Shown piece by piece: positions 37,021 through 49,928 of a stretch of 64,000 nucleotides of DNA. Position 1 is the first letter of the stretch. Every line of letters begins with the position of its first letter. The position numbers and the translations under genes are program-made. Location of the stretch: the NCBI GenBank assembly GCA_037013495.1, contig CM072805.1, positions 39,179,169 to 39,243,168 on the forward strand, in the 5' to 3' direction. The DNA is from Hippophae tibetana (Eukaryota; Streptophyta; Magnoliopsida; Rosales; Elaeagnaceae). A model generated the notes under the pieces. It was not told the DNA's origin. It searched no databases and saw only the letters and a program-made list of their open reading frames with translations.

Positions 37021-37375
37021 AATATATTTGTCATACCAATATTTAATAAAAATATATATGAAAAAGATATAATGAGATATTAAACTCTTTTTAGAAGGAT
37101 AATCGGAAAAAATATTTATAATACAATATTTAATAAAAAATATATGAAAAATATATCATGAGATATTAAACTCTTTTTTAGACAGGATAATCGGAAAAAA
37201 TATTTATAATACGAATATTTAATAATAAAAAAATATAAAAAAGATATCATGAGATATTAAACTCATTTTTAGGAAGGATAATCGGGAAAAAAATATCTAT
37301 AATGGAATATTTAATAAATATATATATGAAAAAGATATCATGACATATTAAACCCTTTTTAGGAAGGATAATCGG
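37021..37375. repeat. Four-copy tandem repeat, about 87-90 bp per unit
   Basis: Units start near 37021, 37111, 37198 and 37290. Each has 'aatatttaataaaaa', then 'gatatcatgagatattaaac', then 'tctttttagga', and ends 'aggataatcgg'. The array ends about 375 bp upstream of the ACR start codon. Confidence 0.88.
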
Positions 37376-37461
37376 TAGAGTTGACGCTACCGGTGGGAAT
37401 CACTTATTCAGTGTCAGTCTCAAACCTAGTACACCGAATTCCCACGTTTTAAGGACAGGAT

Positions 37462-37486
37462 TCTCTCTCTCTCTCTCTCTCTCTCT
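37462..37486. repeat. CT microsatellite in the ACR 5' flank
   Basis: About 25 bp of CT dinucleotides on the coding strand, 265 bp upstream of the ATG. Pyrimidine-rich tracts like this are common near plant core promoters and in 5' leaders. Confidence 0.85.
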
Positions 37487-37750
37487 TCCCAAGTCCCAGC
37501 AATAAAATTTAGATAAATTGAAATTATAAGGTTAGCAGAGAAAATATTAGAAAGGCATCCTTTATTTGTTTGCTTCCGATGTATATTTGGCGGAGCCTAC
37601 AATCAATTATCCATAGAATGTGCCAGTGAAAAAGGTTGTGAATTGAAAAATGCCCAATTTTTCTCACTTCCTCTGTTGCTGGGTTCTGTGAAAACATATT
37701 AGAGGAGAAGAATACTCAATACTGGTTGAAGATAGAAGAAGAGGGATATA

Positions 37751-40700
37751 ATGGGAATTTTGCAAGATGACGTTGTTGTTATTAATCAGGGAGAGAAACA
37801 AGGGGATCCCACAGTCATTACTGTTAATTGCCCTGATAAGACTGGTTTAGGTTGTGATTTGTGCAGGATAATATTGCAATTTGGATTGAGCATTTGCAAG
37901 GGAGGTAAGGGTTCTTTGCTTTAGTTATTTTTTTCCAATTTTTTTGGAGTTTCTTTTCGAATTAGTTTATCACTGAGTTTTTGTAAGTGGGTTCTGGAAA
38001 ATTGATGGGTCCTTGTAAAGTTTTAATTTTTTCACAACATTTACTTTTTTGTTCTTCCGATTTTTCCTGAGACCTTTAGATTTGACAAGGGAAAAAAGTA
38101 GAAATTATTTGTCGATGAATTTTTTGATTTGTTACCTGAAGACACCTAGGTCTAAACGTAAAAATCACTGATCTTCCTAGCCATTGATATTCAGTATATA
38201 AATTTATGAGTTGAATCCCCTAGAAGCTAACTCACAGGTCTCTAGATGGTTCACCTAGATTCTGATTCTGATGGTAAGACTCATAGGTCTCCTTTCAAGT
38301 CACATTTTGAATCACAATAACTACCATTTGATCTAAAAAGACTCACATGTCTCAGGAAATTTTCTGTTCTGATACCATATAGAAACAAAGAAGATCCTGA
38401 TACTATTGAGGAATAGAAAACTGATCATAGTAAATGATGAGCACCTATTTATATTAAAGCTAACTAAGAAGCTAACTCAAACGATTACAATAACTTCCAA
38501 GCTGGCACTAGCTCTAAAAATTCTAATATTGTTTTCTGGGTATTCGTTATTCATAGTATTGATTCTGTTGCATGTGTATCTTGAAGTATTTATAGTATCA
38601 GGTATGATATTTATGTATTTATTTATTTTTCTTTTCAATTTTTTTAAAGATGTTACGACAGATGGGAAGTGGTGCTATATAGTTTTCTGGGTGGTTGTAA
38701 AACCAAACACAAGATGGAATTTGTTGAAGAAGAGACTACTTGAAGTGTGTCCATCTTATTTTTCAACGTCTGGAATACATTGTTACTTTAGACCCGAAAA
38801 CGAGCAGCCAAAGCTACCAGATCTGTTTCTTTTGAAATTCTGGTGCTCTTATGATAGGGAAGGCCTATTGCATGGTAAGCGTTTATTTCTCATAAATTAT
38901 GAGAAAATGGAATTCAGACTTTGAAAATTTGTTCTTCATTGTAGTTTTAAAGCTTTGACACTGAGAAAATCAAGCTCGCTAGTTTTGTTTTTGGGCTTTA
39001 AAGGGAAAATTTCATCCATCTCGTGCGGATTAATTTTTTTCTAATTATTTATTTAGTTTATTGCATTATTTTAAGATTGCAAAATATTCATTATTTTCAA
39101 AGTGCACTTAATAAGGTTCAACTGATATTCATTGTTCTGAAATATATTTTCTGAAGTGTTATAGAAAGGCGATGATGGCCGGTGGATATTATGATTGTGA
39201 GCTTAAATCTGATCAACTCTTCAGATATAATGCTGAAATTTATCATTAGGACAAAATCAAAAACATCTTAAGAAAAGAAACTATTTTTGTCCTCATTTAA
39301 CATGAATTAATGTTCTTGAGTGAAAAAGCTACTCTTTCTTTTGAAGAATAAACACTGTTGCCAGTATTGCTTTTGACCAATTGTGCTGCAAATCATGTTC
39401 TATCTATGTTCATTAAAGTCTATCTATATTTCCTCCTACGGATTGGTGTTTGCTTTCATTAATCCATCTTTATGTGCTAATGTAGAAGATAAGATGATTG
39501 GCCAAACTTTTTTTGTATTTTTGTGAACCAGATATCACAAATGCTCTTTGTGAACTAGAGCTGACAATAGAGAGAGTAAAAGTATCCACTACACCTGATG
39601 GGAGAGTGATGGATCTTTTCTTCATTACAGACACAAGGTTTGTTCTTCACAACTATTATTTTTTCTTCCTTCTTTTCTTGTTTGTTCTTTCTTCTTTATG
39701 GAGACTTTACTAACACTAATATGCAAGGCTATTAAAAATAAGGGATAACATTTAAGCCTAAAAAAAAGAGATTCTATGTTATAAGATGACATAAATTGCG
39801 CTGTAAAATGGACAAAGATACTCATACTACATATTTTTGCTTATTCATGTATTCTTTTGGATGAATAAATCGATTAATGTCACAACTCTCTTTGTTGCCA
39901 ATGCACCTTATTCAATCAATTATAGCTTTATGAAAAGTTATGGCATGCAAAAATATGAAGTGGCGGTACACTATCAATAAAAGAAAATTTCTTTTTAGGG
40001 ACCTTCTTCATACTAATGCAAGAAAGGAGGAAACAACTTATCGTCTGGAAACTGTTCTTGGAAAAGCTTTGATAAGTTGTGAAATAGATTTGGCTGGTCC
40101 AGATGTTTCAGCATGTTCACAGGTCTCTCTTTTTCTTCCTTCTGCCTTTCGTGAAGACATGTTTAGTCTAGAGCTCCCCAATAGACGCCATAGTGGATCT
40201 CTTGCCTCTAGTGCAATCTCAGTTACAATGGACAATACACTCAGCCCATCTCACACGCTAGTTCAAATCCTCTGTCCAGATCACAAAGGCCTGATCTATG
40301 ATATCATGAGAACTCTCAAGGACTATAACATACAGGTAATTATCTTACTATGGAAAACTTTTTCTTTAATAGAATTACGGGAAAAAAATTAATTCTTTAC
40401 CACACTTCATCATTTTTGGCATTTTGGAGCGTTTTCATAAATGCATTGAGCCACTAGCTTTTGCAAAACTGTGGTAATAGCTATTCTCTATTAGAGCTTT
40501 TGGGCCTATTTTGGATATTCTTTTCTTAAATATGTGGTTTGAAATGAAATGGTTTACGTAGAAGCATTTAAATCTTTGACATAAAATTGTTAAAAGTGGT
40601 ATTTTAGCAATTATTTTAGGATCTCAAAAGTTAGTTTTACTTTTTCTAAAAGCATTATTTGTGCTTCCCAAAATTTTGAAGGCACTTCTTTCAGAGATTG

Positions 40701-41448
40701 TCAAAACTTAATTAGAAGTGCTTTGGCCCCATTTGAAAGCACAATCTTCCTAAATGAGTAGTAGTCTATGGAGATATTGCAAAACTAACACAAACTAGCT
40801 AATCATTATTGATTTATGTCCCATTGTTGGCTGGAGTGTGGTGGAAAGCTTATTAAAATCTGTTTTACTTTTTGATGAATTCCCTATCGAATAAAACTTG
40901 TCTATTCTTTATATGTGTGTCATTTCAGGTTTCTTATGGACGATTTTTTGCAAACCAAAAAGGGAACTATGAAGTAGACTTGTTTCTAATGCAAGCAGAC
41001 GGCAAGAAAATTGTTGACCCAACCAAGCAAGACGGATTATGCTCTCGCCTAAGAATGGAGCTTTTGCGTCCTCTAAGGGTGGCTGTGGTGAGCCGTGGCC
41101 CTGATATTGAGCTGCTGGTGGCTAACCCCGTGGAGTTGTCTGGCAGGGGTCGTCCTTTGGTTTTCCATGATATAACACTTGCTTTCAAACTTCTTAACAT
41201 GCCTATCTTTTCGGTACTTAATATAACTTACTTCATATCATAATATTGGTGAATGTAATTTCCGACTCTAGCATCATATGTGACCATTAATTTTGATTTG
41301 GTTTACTCAGGTTCAAATAGCAAGACATATGATCAGAGATCGGGAGTGGGAAGTATACAGAATCCTACTAGATGAAAGAGATGGTTCCTCTGTCCCGAGG
41401 AAAACAATTGAGGACCGTGTAAGAAACATTCTAATGGGCTGGGACTAA
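37751..41448 (+). CDS. ACT-domain repeat protein, ACR9/ACR10-like (six coding exons)
   Basis: A plant ACR protein: several ACT modules, a fold known from amino-acid-binding regulation of metabolic enzymes. Exons are 37751-37904, 38650-38874, 39532-39637, 39999-40335, 40929-41213 and 41311-41448, all with GT-AG borders and consistent phases, giving 414 residues. The protein starts MGILQDDVVVINQGEKQGDP. The first ACT module (about 20-105) has ITVNCPDKTGLGCDLCRI and TDGKWCYIVFWVV. A second (about 125-165) has ELELTIERVKVSTTPDGRVM and FFITDT. A third (about 250-310) has LVQILCPDHKGLIYDIMRTL and EVDLFLMQADGKKI. It ends EDRVRNILMGWD. No transit peptide or catalytic domain is seen, so a regulatory or sensor role is likely. 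The frame is intact. Confidence 0.93.
38157..38600 (-). mobile_element. LTR-retrotransposon fragment in ACR intron 1
   Basis: On the minus strand TGGTATCAGAAC (38377-38366) is a near-perfect primer-binding site for initiator tRNA-Met. The sequence ahead of it on that strand (about 38600-38378) looks like LTR, with a TATA box TATAAATA (38453-38446) followed by GGTGC. The sequence beyond (38365 to about 38157) would be leader. The other end of the element is not seen, so the fragment is truncated. Confidence 0.55.
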
Positions 41449-41700
41449 TGTCGACAACAATTTGCTCGTTCCTTTCATCCCTATAGAGTTTTATATATGA
41501 CTATACTAGACTATCTTAACAGGTTACAAAGAGTACATTTAGAAAGTGTTCCACGAAGTGGTAGTTCTTCCTTTACGTTGAATCATATGTCAAATATAGT
41601 CCAAACTAAGTAGTTATATGGAATAATAAGTTACCATATCCTTTTTATTAACACATTATATATAGTAGTTCTCCATTTGTAATTAATATTTCTTATAGTT

Positions 41701-44325
41701 TGTGATTTTGTGATGCAAATCCACGAGAGATGATTGAGAACCAATTCAAACACCAAAGGTTGGACGAGGAGTATTGCTTAGAGAATGGTTACTGGTGCAT
41801 GTCGATAGATTGATCGAGGTTTTTTTGCTCATATTTTGATTCCTAGTTTTAAAAGTTTGATTGATGGAGAAAGGGTTCGATGGATCGAGTGAGTTTAGAA
41901 AAAAGAGTAAATGACAAAATAGGACACAATTTTTGGGACAAAAAGTTGAGGTTTGATTAGCATTATTATAATAGTCTACTTTGGGAGTATATATGCACTA
42001 ATTGTGTGCCCTAAAAGTCGTAGTGTGATTTCATTTGTGCTTGAGAGTGAGAAGAGAAAGAGAAACCATTAGAGAGAAAAAAAAATAGCTAGAAAAAGAG
42101 GAATTTAGGATTTTTATCATTGTTGGGTGTGAAGTTTGTATAAGATCTCTTTGAGTAATATTTCTTTTGAATGAGTATATTCCTTTTTAAAGATATCTTC
42201 TATTCATAAAATAAGTTAGTGCAATTAATCTTCATTTGGAAGGGATAAAGAATAGTATATCCATCACACTGATTGGGTTAAATCACTATAAAGTTGTGTT
42301 ATTTCTTTTCATTATTTTTCATCATTATTTGATATTTTTATTTTAAGGTTTGTTACTTGGGGTGGTTTTTGTTAGATAATCTTTATTGGGTTTTAATGCT
42401 TGAGAAATTTATATTCTTACTAATATTAATAGACATTAACTATATTCTAGAGGTTTAAATTTTTATAATAAGTGTTATCAGAGCATTAGATTAGAAAATA
42501 ACTACTTGTTGGCATAAGATCGGACTGGATGTGTGATAAGAGCTCCTGAGATATTGAACCTTAGCTTATGCATTGAGCATAGACTTAGAGATTTTAAGAG
42601 TTGAACTAAGGTCCTACCAAGAATCCATGAGTGGAAAGGATACCAATAAATGGGGAAAGACCATGAAGGATGGAATGAGTTCTTTATACAAGAAAAAGAT
42701 GGACACTAGTTCCCTGACCAAAGGATTGGCAAGAAATGGGTCTATAAGTTGAAGAAAGATGTGCCCGATGTCGAGTTAGCACGTTACAAGGTTAGAGTTG
42801 TTGCAAAAAGGTTCACCCAAATAGAACATATTGATTTTATTGAAATTTTCTCATGTGTTGTAAAACATAGTTTCATTAGATTATTATTGTCTATTGTTGT
42901 GGATAATGATATGAAACTTGATCAATTGGATATGAAAACTACTTTTTTACATGAATATTTAGAAGAAGAGATTTTCATGGATCAACTAAAGGGATTTGTT
43001 AAAAATGACAAAGGTGACATGATGTATCTCTTGAAGAAGTTTTTATATGACTTGAAGTTTGAATGGAGCAAGCATGACAACAATGTATATTTGAGAAGTA
43101 CGACTCATTCCAATATTATGCATTTATTGCTATATGTTAATGACATATTGATAACTAGTTGTGTCTGGTCTCAAATTATTAAGTTAAAGAGTCAACTTAG
43201 TGCTAAATTTGGGATAAGGAATCTTGGATGTGCTTAGAAGATTTTGGGGATGAAAATTAGAAAGGATAGAAAGAAAGACATCAATTCATTACTCAAGAAG
43301 GGTATCGTGAAAAAGTTTTGAAACAGTTTAATATGATCAATGTTAAATTACTACAACTCAGATAGCATCACATTTTAAGTTGTCGGCTTCATACTCTCCT
43401 TTGATAGATAAGAAGAAAGAAATGGAGAAGGTACAATATGTAAGTGTTGTGGGTAGTTTAATGTATTTGATTATTTGTATAAGATATACATTTGGTACAG
43501 GATTACTGAGTTGTTACAGGTTAATTTGGGTAAAAATCATTGAGAGGTTGTGAAATGGGTGATGAGGTATCTACACGATACAATTGGAGTTGGTCTTCTC
43601 TTTGACCATTCCAAGGAGTTGAATGTTGGTGTGACAAGCTATGTGGATTTTGACTTTGTTGATGATCGTGATAAGGAGTAGTCTATCACAGGTTATTTGT
43701 TTGGATTTAGAGAAAACTTGATAAGTTGGAAAACTAATTTACAATCAATAGTTGCTTTGTCTTCTATAAGAGAAAAGTTTGTCACCGTAATGAAAGATAT
43801 GAAAGAAACTATGTGATTGAAAGGTTTGGCTAGTGAAATTGGATTTGAGCAAATGAAAGTGATGGTTCATTGTGAAAATCAAAGTGTAATTTGTTTGACA
43901 AAAAATTCTCAATTTTATGATCATACAAAGTATGTAGATGTGAGGTTATACTTCACATAAGAGATGAAAAAGCAAGATGGGGTGAACTTGGTAAAAATTT
44001 ACAAATAATAACTCAATGGATATGACAACAAAATCGATTTTCTTGACAAAATTTGTAAAGTGTAAAACCTTGGTTAAGGTGATCACTTTATTTAAATGAA
44101 GAAGGTAGGTAGCCCAATAGATTAAGTTCCAAGAATTATCATTAAAATACATAGTTGTGATATTGTGATGAAAATCTATAAAGATGTTCGAGAACAAATT
44201 TAAGCATTAAAAGTTTAACTATGAACATTACATCGATTACAGATAATATTTACTTGTGTTTGTCGATTGATCGATGAATTTTTGCTCAAATTTTAATTCT
44301 TAATTTTAAAGGTTTAATTGAGTGA
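41701..44325 (+). mobile_element. Decayed Ty1/copia element with a truncated 3' LTR
   Basis: The left LTR (about 41701-42470) begins tgtgattttgtgatgcaaat, and a diverged copy begins at 44156 with tgtgatattgtgatgaaaat. Both then share 'gagaac(c/a)aatt' and 'gattgatcga...tttttgctca' blocks; the right copy is lost after about 44325. The primer-binding site TGTTATCAGAGC (42473-42484) differs from the initiator-Met site at one base. Internal plus-strand frames encode reverse transcriptase and RNase H only; gag, protease and integrase are missing, so the body is internally deleted. Confidence 0.82.
42640..43990 (+). pseudogene. Copia reverse transcriptase/RNase H remnant (third element)
   Basis: The longest open part (42749-43237) is reverse transcriptase, with LDQLDMKTTFLHEYLEEEIF matching the family's 'LDVKTAFLHG.LEEEIYM'. 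The catalytic YVDD has become YVND in LLLYVNDILI, which should abolish polymerase activity. RNase H blocks follow out of frame or after stops: ITGYLFGFRENLISWK, IVALSSIREKFV, CENQSVICLTKN. A segment between the two RT halves appears deleted. Non-functional. Confidence 0.88.
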
Positions 44326-45932
44326 GTACATAAAATATAAAATATTATTAAATAACTTTTCAATGGTTTTTTTATATCACTAAGTAAAAATTATTATTAA
44401 ATATATTAACAATTATTTTTATAAAGAATTATAAATTATAAAACTAATTATTTTAATATAAATTATAAATCATAAATTAAAATCATTAACAAATAAAATT
44501 TTAATAATTATGAATTTAATATTTTAAAAAGATAAATTTTGTACTTAGTTAAAAGATAGCTATATTGCTAAAACACTAAATAAAAGATTATTATTATAAT
44601 AATTTTTTTATATTTAAAAATATTTTATTAAATTATTTTGACAAGAGTGATAGGTGCTCGCAATTCTCATAAATAAAAAAAAAAAATTATTGTTAATTTG
44701 ATGACATATTGTATTGTAATGTAAATTTTTAAGTTGTGTTTTAATTAAACGGAGGATTGAGATATAAAGAAAATATGATACTTATCAAGTATTGGATAAG
44801 TACGTAATTATTCCGTTGGACAACATCGGAACAAGAAAATAATTTTGAAATTTTTTAGAATTGGACCCGAAAAATGGATTTTTTAAACTTATATTTGGGT
44901 TGTAAATTTGAAAATTGAAAGTAAACAGAATTCACTTTTTGACGAGATAGCTGTGAATTTTAAATTTTAAGACAAATGTAAATTCGGTTAATTACTTTTT
45001 ATTTGCTTAATTTATTAAATTTATTATAGATATATCTGTTTTATAAAATAGTAAATATGTCAGTAAGGAAATTAAAATTTTAAAATTATATATATTATAA
45101 ATAAGTTTATAATATTTATAATGAATATGAATATAATTTTAAAATTTTAAATAAATAATATATATGTTTGTAATTTTATAGATATGTTAATATATTGAGG
45201 CATAAATCGTAATATTTAAGTTAGAATAATTTATTTATTTTGTTGAATTAGATGATATAACCATATTTTATACACAAAAATTTATTTTTAAACTCTTTAA
45301 AAAAATATATATTTATTTTCTTATAATATAAATGAATTTATATTTTTATGTTGTAAAACATATTTTATTATATTAATAAGATCAATTAAATAATATGAAT
45401 TGTTTATCCATAGGACTGTTTTATCTTTATAATTTAATATTTTTTTATAAAATATTATAATATAAGTAAAAATATTTAAATTTTAAAAAACTTTATTTAT
45501 TTATTTATTAATATTATAATTAATGTTTATTATTAAAGATAATTTATAAAAATAATAATTCGAAAATATAAAAAAAAATCATTATTTAAACTAGTACGTA
45601 CAATAATGCTTGCAAACAGATTACACATAACCCACACTTTAAATTTTAAATGCTAAGAAAAGAAATAGAGCCAAAACCAAAGCCCTAAACACCTGCCTTT
45701 TCTTTTATCCAGCTACTTCGTTAGGGTTACGCTCAAAACAAAACCCTAAAACCCAAAACGAGCGAGCAGTGACACTGGTATAAATCATATCTTTTCAATT
45801 TTAGTTGTTATTTTTGAGGGTTTTTCGGATGTGTAGTTCTCATTTTTATTTGAGAATTCGATTTTCTTGTTTTATATGCAGGGATAGGAAGTGTTTTTAA
45901 CCTGAAATAGCGAGATTGCGAGTTAGTGAACT
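44326..45932. other. AT-rich intergenic DNA and RZ-1 5' leader
   Basis: AT-rich to about 45650 with no gene. From 45660 to 45932 the composition is that of a promoter and leader. A probable 5'-UTR intron (about 45780-45882) starts GTATAAAT and ends ATATGCAG, 50 bp before the ATG. Confidence 0.5.
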
Positions 45933-48900
45933 ATGTCTGGGAAGGAAGACTATCGAATTTTTGTAGGTGGGTTGTCGTGGAATGCCACGGAGCGTCAGCT
46001 CGAAAACGCTTTTGATCGTTTCGGCAAAATTGTTGAAGTTCAGGTACTTTCTTTGTTTTTTCGCATCTCCCGTTTTAATTTCTGATTTCTGTTAGGTTAT
46101 CGAGAATTATAAAGGAAAAGAAAAAGTTTCTCATATATGCGTGAGAAGTTGCGGCTATTATCTTCGTTCAGTAATTTGTTCCAAGTGTCGTTTTCTTTTT
46201 GTATATTCGGTCTTGTATGTGATGAGCTCCTAGTTTAGACCATTTTTTTTTTAGGGAAATGGAATTTCATGTTATGTGCAGAACAAAAAGTGAAAGTTTT
46301 AATAACTGATGCTGGTCCTAAATTGTTTTTATCTTGTCACAATTTTCTTAGAGTTCCTTACATTCTGTTAATGCTTTTTTGTAGATATATTTTATTGGGG
46401 AATGAATGCTTCAAGTTACTGAATTATAATGTCGTTTTTTGATTAGCTTAAATCAGATGGTATTGTAATTCTCAAGAGAAGAAGTAGTCACATACACGGA
46501 TGGTCTCTGGATATGTTGAATATGATCAATGGATGACAGTTAATAGTTGGCAGATATTTTTATTCCTGAGAGGAGTATTAGTTGATATAAAATAAAACCC
46601 AGTAATAATATTAGAGGGCAGGTGCTATTAGGAAGGGACAGACCAACTGAAGGAGTCACAAAAGGAATTTCTGTTTGGTTTATGTTCAATGTTTTTCAAT
46701 TTGGTTTCTGTGGTGGAGGAAATGAAGAACTTGAACTGATCAGTGTTTTAACAGTTAATTGTTTATTTAGTTTCTGCACATTCTTTTTCTTTGCCGAACT
46801 CTATTAGAAGTGATGTATCGCCAAGCTTGCTTTGTTAATTGTCTCATGAAGTTCTCAGAAGTAACATCTGCTTGTTTACTGAAGTGAGTCTGTTAGGACA
46901 AGCAAGATATGAAGATTGCATTTAATTCGACCATATACACATATAATGGCCTAAGTTTCTGAGCTGAGTTTAGGCATGATTGGTGTAGTTTTTTTAGCCT
47001 AAAGATCAACTGCTAGCACTTATGCGCAGTAATGAGATCTTCTCATCTGCTACTGTGGTGGAGAACTATTGCAGTGCGATTTTTCTACCTTTTCAGCACT
47101 GCTAATAGTTTTATTTTTAACTTTGGATTCAATCGTTCATTTTTTTGGCTTGCTTTAGCCGGTAATTGTGCTCAGAATCGATATCATGGTTGATGTTGGA
47201 GAGTAAATAGGGTTTGTAAATCAGGAGGGCCAAGACCATATAATCAGATTAGTGCTTTCTACCTGTCGGAACAATTTACCAATATATTAGATGACAGTAT
47301 TTCCCTACTCGTCCAGATCAGATGTCTTTCCCAATTGCAGTCAGATTCACTACAGTGATTTACTGATGAACATGACAGAATCCATTTTCAGCATTATCAA
47401 CTTGATGATGTATTTTTTGTTTTTTTCTGTGTAGTGTGGTTTCATGGTCATTTCTTGTTCAATGCAATAGTTTTGGTAGATTCACATCTTTTCACCTGAA
47501 GTGCTAAATGTTTGGACTCTGTAATCATTCTTTGTTGGTCAGGGCATTTTTTTCTTCCATACGTCTTTCTTTATTTTCACAAATTTACCCAAGGGCACAC
47601 AATAATGTAATTGACATGATTATGTGCCCACTAACTGAACTTACTGAAACTAAACAAGGATTAGGGTTGAAGCGGTTCAAGAATATTTTTGGAAGTGGCA
47701 ACTCATAATTCATCAATGCTGTTATTGTGGGAAGATAAAGGTCTTATCTTTTGGCCATGTATGGTTGAGTTGCAGTCACTTTGGTTAATTATTTGATATT
47801 CATTAATGAAGGTCGGGGAATGACAAAAATTGAAGCATAATCTTGGAACTGAAGAGAGTATAGGGATATTTTCTCAGTGGACATATCAATTGTCTTGATT
47901 AATGGCTGACATGTACTGCTTTTCAAAGAATACTGAGTCTGTGTCTTTAAGGTGGATGCTTGCATGACATTTATCTGTTTTTAATCATCTGTAATAAATA
48001 AGCATGCCCAATAAAGAACTAGCATTGGTGGTCAGGTCAGTCAGAAATAGATGTATAAGGTTTAGTTTGTGGGTATTGGTTCAGCTCGTTCTTGACCGAT
48101 CCGATCAGGCCATGTTGGTATCTTGGATTCTTTGGGATCAAGGTTGGAGGTACTTTGTACTGTCATATGACTGAATGTCTGGCTGAATCTTTTGTTTTCT
48201 CTAAGAATTCATCTACTTATATCCATCGCAACAAAGAAAACGTAAGTTGTAGTTTACTTTATTTAACTTATCAGTAAATTACTGTTGGCCAATATCAACT
48301 CAAGGTTCAAGTTTATTTTAATTTCAATAGTTACATGTTCTGAGAAATGGTTACCATTGGAATTAATTATGAATTTTCTTTATGGCTTCATTATTACTGT
48401 CCTCTTTCACCAGTTCAAGGCCATGTGATGTTGTTTCTTGTTTGACTGCTATATGAGGATTCTACACACTTGTCAATGTGCTAGCTTGCTATTTTTTTGG
48501 GTTATATTCTTATTTGATTATCCTTTTATATGCTAACTATCATTTTATATCTTGGGGGGAGTTAGTTTGTAATTTTGCACTATTTACTTTTTACAACTTA
48601 TGGTTCAAAATAAACTGAATTTATCATGGTATTTTTTTTTGTGCTTGGGTTCAATTTTATTCATGGCAGGCGTAATGTATGTGCCTGTATGTCCTTTCCA
48701 TTTCTACAAAAAAGTTGATTCCTTTTGTGTTGCATCATATGAAATAGCTGCATTGTTTTCCATGACTTGCTTTAATTTGATGTTTGTGTAGATCATGATG
48801 GAAAGAGATACTGGTCGTCCTCGTGGATTTGGGTTTATAACCTTTGCAGATCGTCGAGGAATGGAAGATGCAATCCGTGAGATGCATGGACGAGAGTTTG

Positions 48901-49928
48901 GTGACAGGGTCATTTCAGTGAACAGAGCTCAACCAAGGATGGGTGGTGAGGATTCAGACCAAGGATATCGTGGGGGCTATGTATCCAGTGGCAGGAAAGG
49001 TCGTGGAGGAGGTGATAGGTCTGCAGGGCAGGATGACTGCTTTAAGTGTGGGCGCCCAGGACATTGGGCCAGAGACTGTCCTTCAGCTGGTGGTGGTCGA
49101 GGAGGTGGAGGTGCATTTTCATCACAATCTAGGTTTGGAGCTGGACGTGGGGAACGATTTGGAGGAGGGCGTGGGGATCGATTCGGAGGAGATCGGGATC
49201 GGTATATAGATGAACGTTATGATGGTGGGCGCTATGGAGAGAGGGACCGTCTTGATAGTAGGGACAGCAAATATTTGACCCGCGATCGCTACATCAGTGA
49301 TAGGTATGAGATCTCAGTGATAATGTTTGCACAATAACCTCTCCCATAAGGTCTTTATTTTTGGTTTGAAAAATACTGTTGTGCAAGTACAATATGAATA
49401 ATTATTTTAATTGTTATCAATTATCACGTCAACGGAGGGAAAAAGAAGTGAAGTTTTATTTCCCAAATTTTTTCCACATGTTTTCTCATAATTTATTTGC
49501 TTCTGGATGAGATAAATTTAACTATTTTTGGATTGAGATCCAACATAGTCTATTTCTTTGTTTCTGATTAGAGCAGTTGAAAGGATTCAGCTTGCAATGA
49601 TGGGCAATGAATTTTTCAAAAGCAAATTATTCATTTATTTACTTGTGTTTTACTTTATTTTATCAATGCTTAATATTTCCAACTTGGATGTGCAATATCA
49701 TGTAGGTACCAGCCGGCTGATCGATTTGCAAGTGATAGATTTGGTGATAGTCCTGCTGATCGTTACCCTGCAAGTGGCTATGATAGGGATGGAGGCCTGA
49801 GAGGAGGCATTGACAGGTATGGAAGTGGAGGGGCAGCCAGGGGTAATGGAAGAGCCTACAGGAGTAGGGCAGGTCCTTACGACCGTCCAAGTAAGGGAGG
49901 GCGATCACCTTCCTTTGATCGCTTTTAG
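45933..49928 (+). CDS. Glycine-rich RNA-binding protein with CCHC zinc finger, RZ-1B/RZ-1C-like
   Basis: A nuclear RNA-binding protein of the plant RZ-1 family, whose members act in pre-mRNA splicing and RNA metabolism. Exons are 45933-46043, 48792-49303 and 49706-49928, with GT-AG borders and matching phases (281 residues). The RRM spans about 8-85, with RNP2 IFVGGL (9-14) and RNP1 RGFGFITF (48-55). It is followed by a glycine-rich linker and a CCHC knuckle, C120-x2-C123-x4-H128-x4-C133. The C-terminal half is rich in Arg, Gly, Asp and Tyr, with DRY/DRF repeats, typical of RZ-1B/C rather than the shorter RZ-1A. Intron 1 (2,748 bp) splits the RRM. The frame is intact, ending [12 protein letters not shown]-1C is the closer match by the [14 protein letters not shown] tail. 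Confidence 0.93.

Noticed and set aside
38406..38649. Upstream extension of ACR exon 2 as coding
   Set aside because: It is intron read-through; the splice acceptor at 38649 and the family alignment put the exon start at 38650.
46622..48277. Short open frames in the long RZ-1 intron
   Set aside because: No domain resemblance or conserved start; typical of chance frames in a long plant intron.
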